From: SZUA-442 sp963753185
GTDB taxonomy: Bacteria > Actinomycetota > Acidimicrobiia > Spongiisociales > UBA5794
DNA: 64,000 nt
Assembly (NCBI GenBank): GCA_963753185.1
Contig: CAVWBO010000007.1
Location: 2,294,001-2,358,000, forward strand
Direction of reading: 5' to 3'
Position numbers and translations under genes: made by a program
The notes under the pieces: generated by a model
The model's input: only the letters and a program-made list of their open reading frames with translations
Databases searched by the model: none
What the model was told of the DNA's origin: nothing
Shown here: positions 27,170 through 35,750 of the stretch, one piece after another
How the letters are laid out: each line of letters starts with the position of its first letter
Numbering within the stretch: position 1 is the first letter of the stretch

Positions 27170-28408
27170 TCAGTACGGAATCGCGCCTCGGAAGACCAGG
27201 ACACGGCGAAGGGACGCGGCGACCTGGGGATCGAACTCGTACGCAGAGCCCTGATGTATCCGCTCCAGCGCCTCGACGGGCGAGAGGCCGAGCTCGATCT
27301 GGCCCTGGTCGTAGGCAGATGCGACCTTGATGATCTTCGACGCCATCGGGACGTCGGGGTCGATCTCGATGCCCGGCGAGCGATACGGCCGGTGCTGGCC
27401 CTCGACGAGCGTGCTCACGTGCTCGAGGTACGGGGCCTCGGCGATGATCTGGGCGCCCCACCGTGCGATGTCCTCGTCGGTGTACCCGGCCTTGAGGATC
27501 GCAGGCTCGTTCAGCGTGATGCGCCCCACGTCGTGCATGAGGGCCGCGTACTCGAGCTCGACGACCTCGTTCGGATGGAGACCGAGCTCCTGCGCGACGG
27601 CGACCGCCAACTCTGCGGTCCTGGTGGAGTGGCCGAGGGGAGCGAGTCCCGCGACCTCGGGGATCTGGGCGAGTGCCCGAATCGTCTGACCGTAGGTGAC
27701 CCTCGTCGAGTGGTACCGCTCGAACGCGAGGTGACCGAACGCGTACGGGAGGACGGCCACGGCGAAGGCCCACGCACCCATCACCGGCCATGTGAGCCCG
27801 AACAGCGTGCCCGCAGCGAAGATCGACACCACGACCGCCCAGTCCTCGAGCGAGAGCAACCAGAGGTATCGACCTGCGAGATCGGTTCGCTCGACACCCA
27901 CGAACGCGGCAACGAGGGCTCGCACGACGAACCAGACGACGCCACTCACGGTGACGGCGGCCACGGTGGCCCAGCTGGCATCGGCGATGCCTCCCTCGAT
28001 CAGCGCGCCACTCAGGTACGCAAACGTCAAGGCGTAGATCGCCGTCGCGAGTGCGTCGGTGAGGAAGTCCCCGTCCGTGCGATGGTTCCATGCATCGAAC
28101 CGCCTCTGGATGGCCCATGAGAGAGCGAGGGCTGTCGCCGTGGCCGCGCCCACCGCAGTCAGGTCTGAGGTGAGGATCGACCCCGCAACGACCGCTCCGA
28201 TGCCGAGGCTGATCCTCGATCCAGACGGCGCAGGCACCGAGATGAGGGCGACGCACGTGATGGCGACCGTCCACACGGATGCGTCGACGATCCATTGGCC
28301 AGTGTCGACACCCTCTGCGCTCAAACCGAGGATCCCCAGAGTCAGGGCGGCTCCCCCGAGCGCGAGCCAAGCGATGACGCTGATCGTGCGCAGCCTCGAC
28401 TCAGCCAT
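27170..28408 (-). CDS. Membrane HD-domain protein, degenerate HD-GYP type
   Basis: A 412-residue protein. About eight hydrophobic segments fill residues 10-220; the C-terminal cytosolic HD domain (about 240-400) has the metal motif ALMHDVGR. The GYP region is replaced by EGQHRPYRSPGIEIDPD, so c-di-GMP phosphodiesterase activity cannot be assumed. The ATG overlaps the stop of the next upstream HD gene by eight bases, so the two are translated together. It could be a sensory or regulatory partner of the second HD protein. Confidence 0.85.
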   Translation of the reverse strand: MAESRLRTISVIAWLALGGAALTLGILGLSAEGVDTGQWIVDASVWTVAITCVALISVPAPSGSRISLGIGAVVAGSILTSDLTAVGAATATALALSWAIQRRFDAWNHRTDGDFLTDALATAIYALTFAYLSGALIEGGIADASWATVAAVTVSGVVWFVVRALVAAFVGVERTDLAGRYLWLLSLEDWAVVVSIFAAGTLFGLTWPVMGAWAFAVAVLPYAFGHLAFERYHSTRVTYGQTIRALAQIPEVAGLAPLGHSTRTAELAVAVAQELGLHPNEVVELEYAALMHDVGRITLNEPAILKAGYTDEDIARWGAQIIAEAPYLEHVSTLVEGQHRPYRSPGIEIDPDVPMASKIIKVASAYDQGQIELGLSPVEALERIHQGSAYEFDPQVAASLRRVLVFRGAIPY

Positions 28409-29807
28409 GGGCGGCCCTCGATCCCGTTCCACGGTTCGTGTCCATGTGTGGCGACTCCGTCGCAGCATGGCTGTGGCCGATTCCCTGCTCGGCCCGCCGC
28501 CGTGCCTCGTCCTCTGACAGCTCCACAGGGGATCCGTACCGCTCGCCGGATGCGCCGAGGACGTCGACGAACACCTCGACGACCTCTGGGTCGAACTGGG
28601 ACCCTGCATGGCGTCGAAGTTCGGCGAAGGCGTACTCCTGGGTGAGCGCCACCCGGTAGGAGCGAGTCGACGTCATCGCGTCGAACGAGTCGGCAACCGC
28701 GAGTATCCGCGCCTCGATCGATGGCGTGGCACCGGCGTCAGCCGTCGAGCCGTGGTATCCGTTCCCGTCGAAGTGGGCGTGGTGGTTCGATGCGATCTCC
28801 ACCATGGGACGGAGGAACTCGACTTCGTTGAGGAGGTCCTCCACGTGATGGACGTGCGCCTGCATCTCGTGGTACTCGTCGTCGGTGAGCCGCGCCTTCT
28901 TGCGGATGACCTCTCTGGGGACGGCGAGCTTGCCTACGTCGTGGATGAGCGCTGCCCAGCGGAGTTTCTCGAGCTGGGTTCCGTTGAATCCCATCGCCTG
29001 GCCGATCATGTTCGAGAAGTACGCGACGCGCTCGGTGTGCCCTCGGGTGTAGAGGTCCTTCGCCTCGAGGGCCTTGATGAAGCCCGCGAGCGTCGACAAC
29101 TGGGCCTCGCGCAGCTTCGCATACGACTCGAACGCCATGTACCCGGTGAAGAACACGATGCCGATCAGAGGGATACTCGCCGAGCCGATCAGCAGATACG
29201 TCGCACCGAGGAGCCCCCCGAGGAATCCCATCCCTGTATATGGAACGAGAATCGAGCCGATGTGTGACCATGGATTCATTTCCCGCTGGCCGTACACCCT
29301 CCTGACAATGAACGAGACGAGCTGGAACTGGACGACTCCGTAGATGATCGCGCCAACCCCGGATGCCACAGCGATCCACACGAGCGATCCCGATGTCGTT
29401 CGAGACAGGACAACTGAGACGACGCCCGACGCCGCAGCCACCGTGATGACCATCTGCCCAAAGTTCACCGACGGCTGGAACCACCGTCGCTCGCGGAGGT
29501 CCTCCGGTGTGAACAGGGCAATCGCAGCCAGTGTGCACGAACCGAGAACGGCCGACTCCGGCCCGAAGACGACTGCAGCAGTCATCACGACCATGATCGA
29601 GGGACTCGCGTATAGCTTGTCGTTGACCTCGACGGTGTTCCACTCGAAGAAGACGAAGGCGGCCGCGAACAGCGCCCACAGCCACAACGGGCTTGGGAAT
29701 TCTTGGACTACGAACAGCAGCGCAAGAACGGCGAGCCCGACTGCTGCAAACCCTATGGCGAGGCGAATCTTCGCCTTCTGCTGTCGTACCAACTCGTTCG
29801 GGTACAT
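28401..29807 (-). CDS. Membrane HD-GYP-type phosphohydrolase
   Basis: A 468-residue protein. Residues 15-230 hold about seven or eight membrane helices; a linker (LREAQLSTLAGFIKALEAKD) leads to an HD-GYP-like domain with HTERV, the metal motif HDVGK (in ALIHDVGKLAVP), the HH pair, and FDGNGYHG in place of the usual DGxGYP. This is closer to an active c-di-GMP phosphodiesterase than its partner, but the Pro-to-His change at GYP deserves care. A C-terminal His/Thr-rich tail follows. The ATG has AGGGG about ten bases upstream. Confidence 0.88.
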   Translation of the reverse strand: MYPNELVRQQKAKIRLAIGFAAVGLAVLALLFVVQEFPSPLWLWALFAAAFVFFEWNTVEVNDKLYASPSIMVVMTAAVVFGPESAVLGSCTLAAIALFTPEDLRERRWFQPSVNFGQMVITVAAASGVVSVVLSRTTSGSLVWIAVASGVGAIIYGVVQFQLVSFIVRRVYGQREMNPWSHIGSILVPYTGMGFLGGLLGATYLLIGSASIPLIGIVFFTGYMAFESYAKLREAQLSTLAGFIKALEAKDLYTRGHTERVAYFSNMIGQAMGFNGTQLEKLRWAALIHDVGKLAVPREVIRKKARLTDDEYHEMQAHVHHVEDLLNEVEFLRPMVEIASNHHAHFDGNGYHGSTADAGATPSIEARILAVADSFDAMTSTRSYRVALTQEYAFAELRRHAGSQFDPEVVEVFVDVLGASGERYGSPVELSEDEARRRAEQGIGHSHAATESPHMDTNRGTGSRAAHG

Positions 29808-29863
29808 GGGCTGGGACCCCTGGCCGCATGAACGATGATGTGAGGTGTGGTTCCCGGGACTCG

Positions 29864-29953
29864 TTAGCCGACTCTGAGATTTGCCGCGCCGGCCAGGAGG
29901 GCCGAAGCAAGTGCTCCGAGGGTCAGTGCAAGTTTCAGTACTCTGCTCTTCAC
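29864..29953 (-). CDS. Possible 29-residue membrane peptide ahead of the HD operon
   Basis: A small ORF starting GTG with GGAG eight bases upstream. It encodes two basic residues (VKSRVLK) followed by an uninterrupted hydrophobic stretch and ends ANLRVG before TAA, the shape of a single-pass small membrane peptide. It lies 56 bases ahead of the HD-GYP start on the same strand. No family is recognised; a chance ORF is possible. A longer reading from an upstream ATG lacks a ribosome-binding site. Confidence 0.4.
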   Translation of the reverse strand: MKSRVLKLALTLGALASALLAGAANLRVG

Positions 29954-30312
29954 GTGGTTTGCTCCAGTGGTTCGTTTCCTCTTCTCCGACATCACATTCG
30001 TCAGATCAGGGAACGTTCGATCCGCTTCGCTGGAGTAGTCCGATATGAGCTTCCCGGGTCCCACCACCTCCATCGACCCGGGTGATATCTCTCCCGGGTA
30101 CATCGTTCGATCTTCGGTTATCTCAGCCTGTCCCAACCGAAGACGATCCGCGTCCTACCGCGAAACCGTCCTGACCCCGCCCAGGGCCATGCTGCCGCAG
30201 CGACAGCCGCAACCAACATATCGGAGATCCCCCACTCGCGCAAGCACATACCGTGGTCGCCGCCGCCACGCACAGCGCGGCAGAGAAACGCGAATCGTGC
30301 GCTGCTTTGCGC

Positions 30313-30318
30313 TACGAT
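30313..30318 (+). promoter_or_regulatory. Candidate -10 box of the gene at 30325 (leaderless)
   Basis: TACGAT ends six bases before the ATG. Confidence 0.5.
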
Positions 30319-30324
30319 CGCGCC

Positions 30325-30957
30325 ATGCCGGTCAATTTCAAGGAGCTCGAAGAGGGGCTCACGCGCCTCGAGTCGATCGACGCGGCCCGAGTCATCAACC
30401 AGGGCGAACGCATCACCGAGGTCCACGTGATCGCCGCCGCCGACAAGCCGGCGAAACAGGTGGTACGGGACGTGCAGAGCCTCGCCATGGCGCGGTTCGG
30501 CCTCTCGATCGACCACCGCGTGATCTCGGTCGTCCAGATCAGCCCCCATGACCTCATCCTCGCGGCAGCGCCGCGTGCAGCACTCACGAGGATCTCGGAG
30601 TCACCGAACGGCACGCGAACCACGATCGAGGTGACACTCCGCCACGACGATGCAGAGCATGTTGGGCTGGCAACCGGGCCAGCCGTCGCCTCCGCTCGAC
30701 TCCGGCTCGTGGGTGAGGCAACCATCGATGCCGTGGAGAAGACGTTCCCTACGCTCCCTCCGATCGCGCTCGACGCGATCACCGACACCGTCGTCGGCGC
30801 GAGGAACGCCGTGGTCGCCATCGTGGTGCAGGCGGGTGCCCATGGAGGTGAGGATCTGAACGTGGGCTCAGCACTGTCGACGGGCAACAACGACGATGCT
30901 GCCGTGAAGGCCGTGCTCAACGCCCTGAATCGCCGGGTCGCCAGTATCGCCGAATGA
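30325..30957 (+). CDS. Conserved-looking hypothetical protein, possibly two-domain
   Basis: A 210-residue cytosolic protein of unknown function. The first half (about 20-75) is an alpha/beta unit with TEVHVIAAADKPAKQVVRD and FGLSIDHRVISVVQI; the second half (about 95-205) has a ...RLRLVGEATIDAVEK... unit and ends in a helix KAVLNALNRRVASIAE. It has no membrane segment or catalytic motif. Leaderless start. The ggt gene overlaps its stop by four bases (ATGA), so the two are coupled. Confidence 0.7.
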   Translation: MPVNFKELEEGLTRLESIDAARVINQGERITEVHVIAAADKPAKQVVRDVQSLAMARFGLSIDHRVISVVQISPHDLILAAAPRAALTRISESPNGTRTTIEVTLRHDDAEHVGLATGPAVASARLRLVGEATIDAVEKTFPTLPPIALDAITDTVVGARNAVVAIVVQAGAHGGEDLNVGSALSTGNNDDAAVKAVLNALNRRVASIAE

Positions 30958-32555
30958 CACGGCCCACCGGCGCAATCCTCTCGACCGGACCGCGCCCCAT
31001 CGGAACAGGGATCGCCGTTTCCCCCCACCATCTCGCGTCACAGGCAGGCGTCGACATCCTCGATGCCGGGGGAAATGCCGTTGATGCAGCGATCGCCGTC
31101 GATGCCGTCCTGGGTGTCGTCCTACCAGACACGTGCGGGCCCGGAGGCGACCTGTTCGCCCTCATCCACAGGCCGGGCATGGCCGCACCGGCGACGCTGA
31201 ACGCGTCCGGCAGGGCGGGATCGGGAATGACAGCCGATGATCTGCGCGACCTCGATCTCGGCGAGATCCCTTGGCGATCACCATGGTCGATCACCGTGCC
31301 CGGCTGTGTCGACGGATGGCTCGCGCTCTCCGAGACCTTCGGATCCCTCCCACTCGCCGCGTCACTGGCGCCCGCCATCGCAATCGCACGCGAGGGATTC
31401 CCAGCGTCAGAGGAGTTGATCCAGTCGCTGGCCCGACTGCACCCGATGATTGCCGACCAGTCCTCCGCTGGATCGTTCTACCCCAACGGTGGCCTTCTCC
31501 GGAACGGTGACCGCATGACGCGACACGACCTTGCCCAGACACTCGAGGACATCGCTTCATCGGGCAGGGATGGCTTCTACACCGGTGCCGTCGCCTCTGG
31601 CATCAACGCAGCCTCCGAGGGCGCCATCACCCAGGACGATCTCGACCGGATGCAGGCGGATTGGATCGACGCCGTCTCGCTCGAAGTCCTGGGCCGAACA
31701 GGATGGACGATCCCGCCGAACAGCCAGGGCTACCTCACGCTGGCAACGCTGTGGATCTTCGAGCACCTCGATCCGCCGAGCGATCCGAACGACCCCCTCT
31801 ACCAACACCTCCTCATCGAGGCGTACCGGTCGGTCGCCTGGGAACGTGCCGACACCGTCTCAGATCCCGACACTGCCGTGATCGGCGTCGAGGAGCTCCT
31901 GTCGCCCGAGCGCCTCGGCTCACGGATGAACCGAATCCGCCGCGATCGGACCACGCGATGGCCGATGCCCCAGCCTTCCCCCGGAGGGACGGCATACATG
32001 ACCGTGCTCGACAGCGCTGGCATGGGTGTTTCACTCATCCAATCGAACTACGCAGGCATCGGCTCGGGCCGGTCTGCTGGCGCCACCGGTGTCTGGCTGC
32101 ACAACCGAGGCGCGGGCTTCAACCTCCTCCCCGGTCATCCCAACGAGTATGCACCCCACAAGCGGCCCCTGCACACCCTCTCTCCGACCCTCTGGACCTC
32201 CGGACCAGACCTGTCGCTCCTCCTCGGTACCCGTGGCGGGGACCAACAGCCCCAGTTCCTTGCCCAGGTCGCAGCCCATCATCTCCATGCAAGTTCGTGT
32301 ACCGACGACTCCCAGGTCGCACCGAGGTGGAGCATGGACCAGCCGATGCCTGGCACCGACAGTGCGATCCGTGTCGAGTCCCGTTTTGCGCAGCACACGA
32401 TCCAGGGCCTACGTGATCGAGGCCACGTGGTCGACATTGCGGATCCGTACGAGACGGGTTGGGGACCCATCTCGGCAATCGACGTCATCGGCGAACACAA
32501 GGGATCGGCCGACCCTCGGATCTCGACGAGTTCCGCCCTGACCTCATCGAGATGA
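30954..32555 (+). CDS. Gamma-glutamyltransferase family protein
   Basis: An Ntn-hydrolase of 533 residues that would self-cleave before Thr346 (PSPGGTAYMTVLD). The N-terminal block GGNAVDAAIAVDAVLGV (39-55) and the CGPGGDLFAL motif (61-70) are typical. The residue after the catalytic Thr is Ala instead of Thr/Ser-His, and there is no signal peptide, so it is a divergent cytosolic member; glutathione need not be its substrate. Coupled to the upstream hypothetical gene. Confidence 0.88.
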   Translation: MTRPTGAILSTGPRPIGTGIAVSPHHLASQAGVDILDAGGNAVDAAIAVDAVLGVVLPDTCGPGGDLFALIHRPGMAAPATLNASGRAGSGMTADDLRDLDLGEIPWRSPWSITVPGCVDGWLALSETFGSLPLAASLAPAIAIAREGFPASEELIQSLARLHPMIADQSSAGSFYPNGGLLRNGDRMTRHDLAQTLEDIASSGRDGFYTGAVASGINAASEGAITQDDLDRMQADWIDAVSLEVLGRTGWTIPPNSQGYLTLATLWIFEHLDPPSDPNDPLYQHLLIEAYRSVAWERADTVSDPDTAVIGVEELLSPERLGSRMNRIRRDRTTRWPMPQPSPGGTAYMTVLDSAGMGVSLIQSNYAGIGSGRSAGATGVWLHNRGAGFNLLPGHPNEYAPHKRPLHTLSPTLWTSGPDLSLLLGTRGGDQQPQFLAQVAAHHLHASSCTDDSQVAPRWSMDQPMPGTDSAIRVESRFAQHTIQGLRDRGHVVDIADPYETGWGPISAIDVIGEHKGSADPRISTSSALTSSR

Positions 32556-32754
32556 GCGCCGTGGGAGAGACCGTCTCACGGCGGGCGCACCCGAGCCCTT
32601 GGCAGTTTCTTCCAGTGATCGGGTTGCTCTAGGGGTCCGACACCTATACGCTGATGGGAGCGAACCGGACCGTTCCGCGCTGGAACCTCGTCCGACCTCC
32701 ACGACACCCCGTCGCGGATAGCTTGTGACCAACTGCCGAGCTCCACGGAGCCAG

Positions 32755-33819
32755 GTGAAACCCCGAATACCCCTCGCATACGCCGGAATGCTCGTCATCG
32801 CCTTGGTGGCCGTGGTCGGCTTCGCCGCGTTCTCACCATCGTCCGGTACCCAACCGACGACGACGCTCGAGCCCGAAGCCACCGCGCCCGACGTGTCCGC
32901 CCGTGTTGCATCAGCCATCCTCGCCATTCGCGTCTCCGAACCGGAGACCCGGACCGCGTCGACGCTCACCGCTCCCACGACGGTCGTGGACGTGGAGGCA
33001 CAGTCCGACACCACCGTCACGTCCAGTGCGCCCGAGGAATCGACGACCTCCGAGAGTCCGACGACCTCGCTCCCCACGACGACCAGTTCCGCCGCCACGA
33101 CCGCCGCACCGGCACGTGATACGACGCCTCCCGCACTTCGGGTCACATCACCGAAGGACGGTTCCACCGTCGACGATCGCATCGTCACGTTCAGCGGCAC
33201 CACCGAACGCGGTGCAAGCGTTACATCGGGCCCGTACGAGGCCACGGTGGACGATGATGGCTCCTGGAGCATCCGCCTCGTGCTCTCCCCCGGACCGAAC
33301 GGAGCACTCTTCACGGCGAAGGACGATTCCGGCAACACCGCCACCGTGCGAGTCGTCGTGACATACGACGCCCCCGCCCCCACGACGACATCAGCACCCA
33401 CGACAACGACCGAGCCTCCGCCTGCCACGACGACGACCGGATCGACCGAACCGAAGTGGTCGCCGCTGTGGCCGGCAGACGCAGGCGGAAAGCGCAACGT
33501 CGAGCACTGGCGACCGCTCGTTGAGAAGTACTGGCCCGCCGACCTCGTCAGCTGCGCCCTCAACATCATCGATCTCGAGTCACAGGGCGACCCCCGGGCA
33601 TGGAACAGCAGCGTCGGCGCCGAGGGCCTGTTCCAGCACCTCAGCAAGTACTGGAAGAACCGTGCGGCGTCGGCCGGGTTCAGGGATGCCGACGGTCTGT
33701 ATGCGACGCCCTACAACGCCGAAGCCAACATCGCCGCTGCATGGCTCATCGCGAAGAACTCGAGTCCCTGGCACAGACCGTGGAGTGTGAACCCGTTCTA
33801 CGGCGACTGCCAGTCCTGA
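32755..33819 (+). CDS. Exported transglycosylase-like (SLT) protein with Ig-like domain
   Basis: A 354-residue protein. N-terminal signal anchor (KPRIPLAYAGMLVIALVAVV), a Ser/Thr-rich linker (about 40-125), an Ig-like domain (LRVTSPKDGSTVDDR ... SGTTERG), a second Thr/Pro-rich linker, and a C-terminal lysozyme-like domain with IDLESQGDPRAWN (likely catalytic Glu) and GAEGLFQHLSKYW. Probably cleaves or binds peptidoglycan. A GTG ten codons upstream sits directly on a TAGCTT -10-like box, so the inner GTG is preferred; the start is uncertain. Confidence 0.78.
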   Translation: MKPRIPLAYAGMLVIALVAVVGFAAFSPSSGTQPTTTLEPEATAPDVSARVASAILAIRVSEPETRTASTLTAPTTVVDVEAQSDTTVTSSAPEESTTSESPTTSLPTTTSSAATTAAPARDTTPPALRVTSPKDGSTVDDRIVTFSGTTERGASVTSGPYEATVDDDGSWSIRLVLSPGPNGALFTAKDDSGNTATVRVVVTYDAPAPTTTSAPTTTTEPPPATTTTGSTEPKWSPLWPADAGGKRNVEHWRPLVEKYWPADLVSCALNIIDLESQGDPRAWNSSVGAEGLFQHLSKYWKNRAASAGFRDADGLYATPYNAEANIAAAWLIAKNSSPWHRPWSVNPFYGDCQS

Positions 33820-33851
33820 TGGTCGTTGGCCGCACCGCAGGGCGGGCGGCG

Positions 33852-33857
33852 TATCAT
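33852..33857 (+). promoter_or_regulatory. Candidate -10 box of the HhH-protein gene (leaderless)
   Basis: TATCAT ends eight bases before the ATG at 33866. Confidence 0.4.
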
Positions 33858-33865
33858 CGAATGCC

Positions 33866-34210
33866 ATGAACCACACAGCGAAGAACCTCATCAGGATTGC
33901 TGGCGTCGTAGCGGGACTCGGTGCGGCCGTCTGGGCGATGCGTGACCGCCTCCTCCCAACTCCCGAGGTTCCCGAGGGACCACCGCCTCGATTCAGGGAG
34001 GCACCACGACCAGCGGCAGCCGCGCCAGAGCCGGACGATCTCACGATCATCAAGGGCATCGGGCCCGTCACCGCCCGCAAGCTGGCCGACGCCGGAATCG
34101 CGACCTTCAGGGCACTCGCGGATGCCGATGCGACCACGGTCGCCGGCGCAGCTGGCACGAGCGAGGCAGCCTGCAAGGCATGGATCGACGCGGCGAAATC
34201 GCTGACCTGA
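33866..34210 (+). CDS. Membrane-anchored helix-hairpin-helix protein
   Basis: A 114-residue protein with one N-terminal membrane helix (about 8-26), a Pro/Ala-rich linker and a C-terminal helix-hairpin-helix module (DDLTIIKGIGPVTARKLADA, then ATFRALADAD). The HhH unit resembles those fused to ribosomal protein L21/L17 or used for DNA contact. Function is unknown. rlmN starts one base after its stop. Confidence 0.8.
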   Translation: MNHTAKNLIRIAGVVAGLGAAVWAMRDRLLPTPEVPEGPPPRFREAPRPAAAAPEPDDLTIIKGIGPVTARKLADAGIATFRALADADATTVAGAAGTSEAACKAWIDAAKSLT

Positions 34211-34211
34211 C

Positions 34212-35240
34212 GTGCTCTATCTGACCGAGCCCGAGAGTCTCGGTGACCTCATGCCCGAAGAACCGCGGTTCCGGGCGGACCAGCTCCGCGAATGGCTCTA
34301 CGGGAACCCCGTGCTCACCATGGCGGAGATGACCAACCTCCCGGCAGGGCTGAGGGAAGCGCTCGAAGACAACCATTGGCCGTTCGTCATCGACGTCGAG
34401 CAGCGCGCTGACCACGGCACGACGATCAAATGGCTGTTCCGTTGTTCGGACGGCGCACCGATCGAGACGGTCCTGATGGGCTACCGGAACAGGACCACCC
34501 TGTGCATCTCATCGCAGGTCGGCTGCGCCATGGGATGCACGTTCTGCGCCACGGGCCAATTCGGATTCGATCGACACCTCGATGCGGGGGAGATCGTCGC
34601 CCAGGTCGCGTTCGCGAATGCCTTTCTGCGCGCCCACCCACTCCCCCACAGCCCAGGGCACGTGACGAACGTCGTGTTCATGGGAATGGGCGAGCCGCTC
34701 GCCAACTACCGCAACACCATCGAATCGATACGACGCATGGTCGAAGTGATGGGCATCTCAGCGCGATCGATCACTGTGTCGACGGTCGGCTTTGCGCCGG
34801 GGATGCGCAAGCTGCTCGACGAGCCGTGGCCAGTGAACCTCGCCGTGAGTCTCCACTCGACCGTTCCCTCCGAGCGTTCGAGACTCGTCCCGATCAACGA
34901 TCGGTGGCCAATCGACGAGGTGATCGGACTCGCCGGGGAGTACTACGAGAAGAAGGGCCGGAGGGTGTCCCTCGAATGGACGCTCATCGCACGGGAGAAC
35001 GACTCCGACGAGGAGGCGGTGGGCCTGGCGAGGATCGCTCGGCGCATCCACGCCCACGTCAATGTCATCGCCCTGAACCCGACACCGCTGAGCACTGATC
35101 GACCTCCCGACGGCGACAGCGTCCGGCGCTTCATCGGGACACTTCGGCGGGAGGGGGCAAACGTCACCCTCCGCGACACGCGAGGACAGGACATCGACGC
35201 CGCGTGCGGACAGCTGCGCGTCCGATCCGCCGTGCGCTGA
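34212..35240 (+). CDS. rlmN: 23S rRNA (adenine2503-C2)/tRNA (adenine37-C2) methyltransferase
   Basis: Radical SAM methyltransferase. The cluster cysteines are Cys105, Cys109 and Cys112 (GCAMGCTFCATG), and the C-terminal resolving cysteine is Cys332 in DAACGQLR. VFMGMGEPLANY near 155-166 is the family motif. Length 342 is normal. GTG start right after the HhH gene, so probably co-transcribed with it. Confidence 0.97.
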   Translation: MLYLTEPESLGDLMPEEPRFRADQLREWLYGNPVLTMAEMTNLPAGLREALEDNHWPFVIDVEQRADHGTTIKWLFRCSDGAPIETVLMGYRNRTTLCISSQVGCAMGCTFCATGQFGFDRHLDAGEIVAQVAFANAFLRAHPLPHSPGHVTNVVFMGMGEPLANYRNTIESIRRMVEVMGISARSITVSTVGFAPGMRKLLDEPWPVNLAVSLHSTVPSERSRLVPINDRWPIDEVIGLAGEYYEKKGRRVSLEWTLIARENDSDEEAVGLARIARRIHAHVNVIALNPTPLSTDRPPDGDSVRRFIGTLRREGANVTLRDTRGQDIDAACGQLRVRSAVR

Positions 35241-35246
35241 CGCAGG

Positions 35247-35252
35247 TACCCT
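35247..35252 (+). promoter_or_regulatory. Candidate -10 box of bcp (leaderless)
   Basis: TACCCT ends six bases before the ATG at 35259. Confidence 0.45.
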
Positions 35253-35258
35253 CATCTC

Positions 35259-35750
35259 ATGACCAATGCCTCACCATCATCAGAGCCTTCGAAGCTCCAA
35301 ACAGGGGACGCCGCCCCATCATTCGTCGCGGTCGACCACACGGGCACATCGCGTTCCTCAGAGGAATTCAGGGGCAGCAACTTGATCATCTACTTCTATC
35401 CGCGTGCGTTCACTCCCGGTTGCACGACGGAGTCGTGTGACTTCCGGGATCGATACGACGTCTTCACCGACCAGGGCTACCGAATCCTCGGTGTCTCCCC
35501 CGATGCTCCCGACAAGCTCGCCGAGTTCCGAACCGAGTACGGCCTGCCATTCGATCTGCTGTCTGATCCGGATCATGTCATGGCGACTGCCTTCGGAGCG
35601 TGGGGCGTGAAGAAGAACTACGGCAAGGAGTATGAGGGTCTCATCCGTTCGACCTTCGTGATCAACGACGAGGGCATCGTCGAAGACGCCTTCTACAACG
35701 TCAAGGCGAAGGACCACGCCGAGCGCGTTTCCCAAGCGGTGACGTCCTGA
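35259..35750 (+). CDS. bcp: Thioredoxin-dependent thiol peroxidase (Bcp/PrxQ type)
   Basis: A 163-residue peroxiredoxin that reduces organic and hydrogen peroxides. The peroxidatic cysteine is Cys55 in PRAFTPGCTTESC, with the resolving Cys60 five residues on, as in the atypical 2-Cys PrxQ type. FVINDEGIVEDAF lies near the C-terminus. Its stop overlaps the galU ATG by one base (TGATG). Confidence 0.96.
   Translation: MTNASPSSEPSKLQTGDAAPSFVAVDHTGTSRSSEEFRGSNLIIYFYPRAFTPGCTTESCDFRDRYDVFTDQGYRILGVSPDAPDKLAEFRTEYGLPFDLLSDPDHVMATAFGAWGVKKNYGKEYEGLIRSTFVINDEGIVEDAFYNVKAKDHAERVSQAVTS

Larger units (their letters stand above)
29808..30324. other. Divergent intergenic region with repeated CCCGGG palindromes
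   Basis: 517 bases between the HD-gene operon (minus) and the hypothetical-ggt operon (plus). Besides the small ORF at 29864-29953, it holds four CCCGGG palindromes (29853, 30053, 30077 and 30093), three of them within 46 bases, which can pair with each other in a minus-strand leader. I tested this leader by eye against c-di-GMP-I and TPP riboswitch consensus without a convincing match. The plus-strand end carries the -10 box for the next gene. Confidence 0.4.

Noticed and set aside
29808..30136. c-di-GMP-I riboswitch ahead of the HD operon
   Set aside because: Attractive by context, but I could not find the conserved core or tetraloop-receptor pattern.
30105..30140. TPP riboswitch-like CTGAGATAACC on the minus strand
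   Set aside because: Only the short CTGAGA core matches; the partner elements are not in the right order, and no thiamine gene follows.
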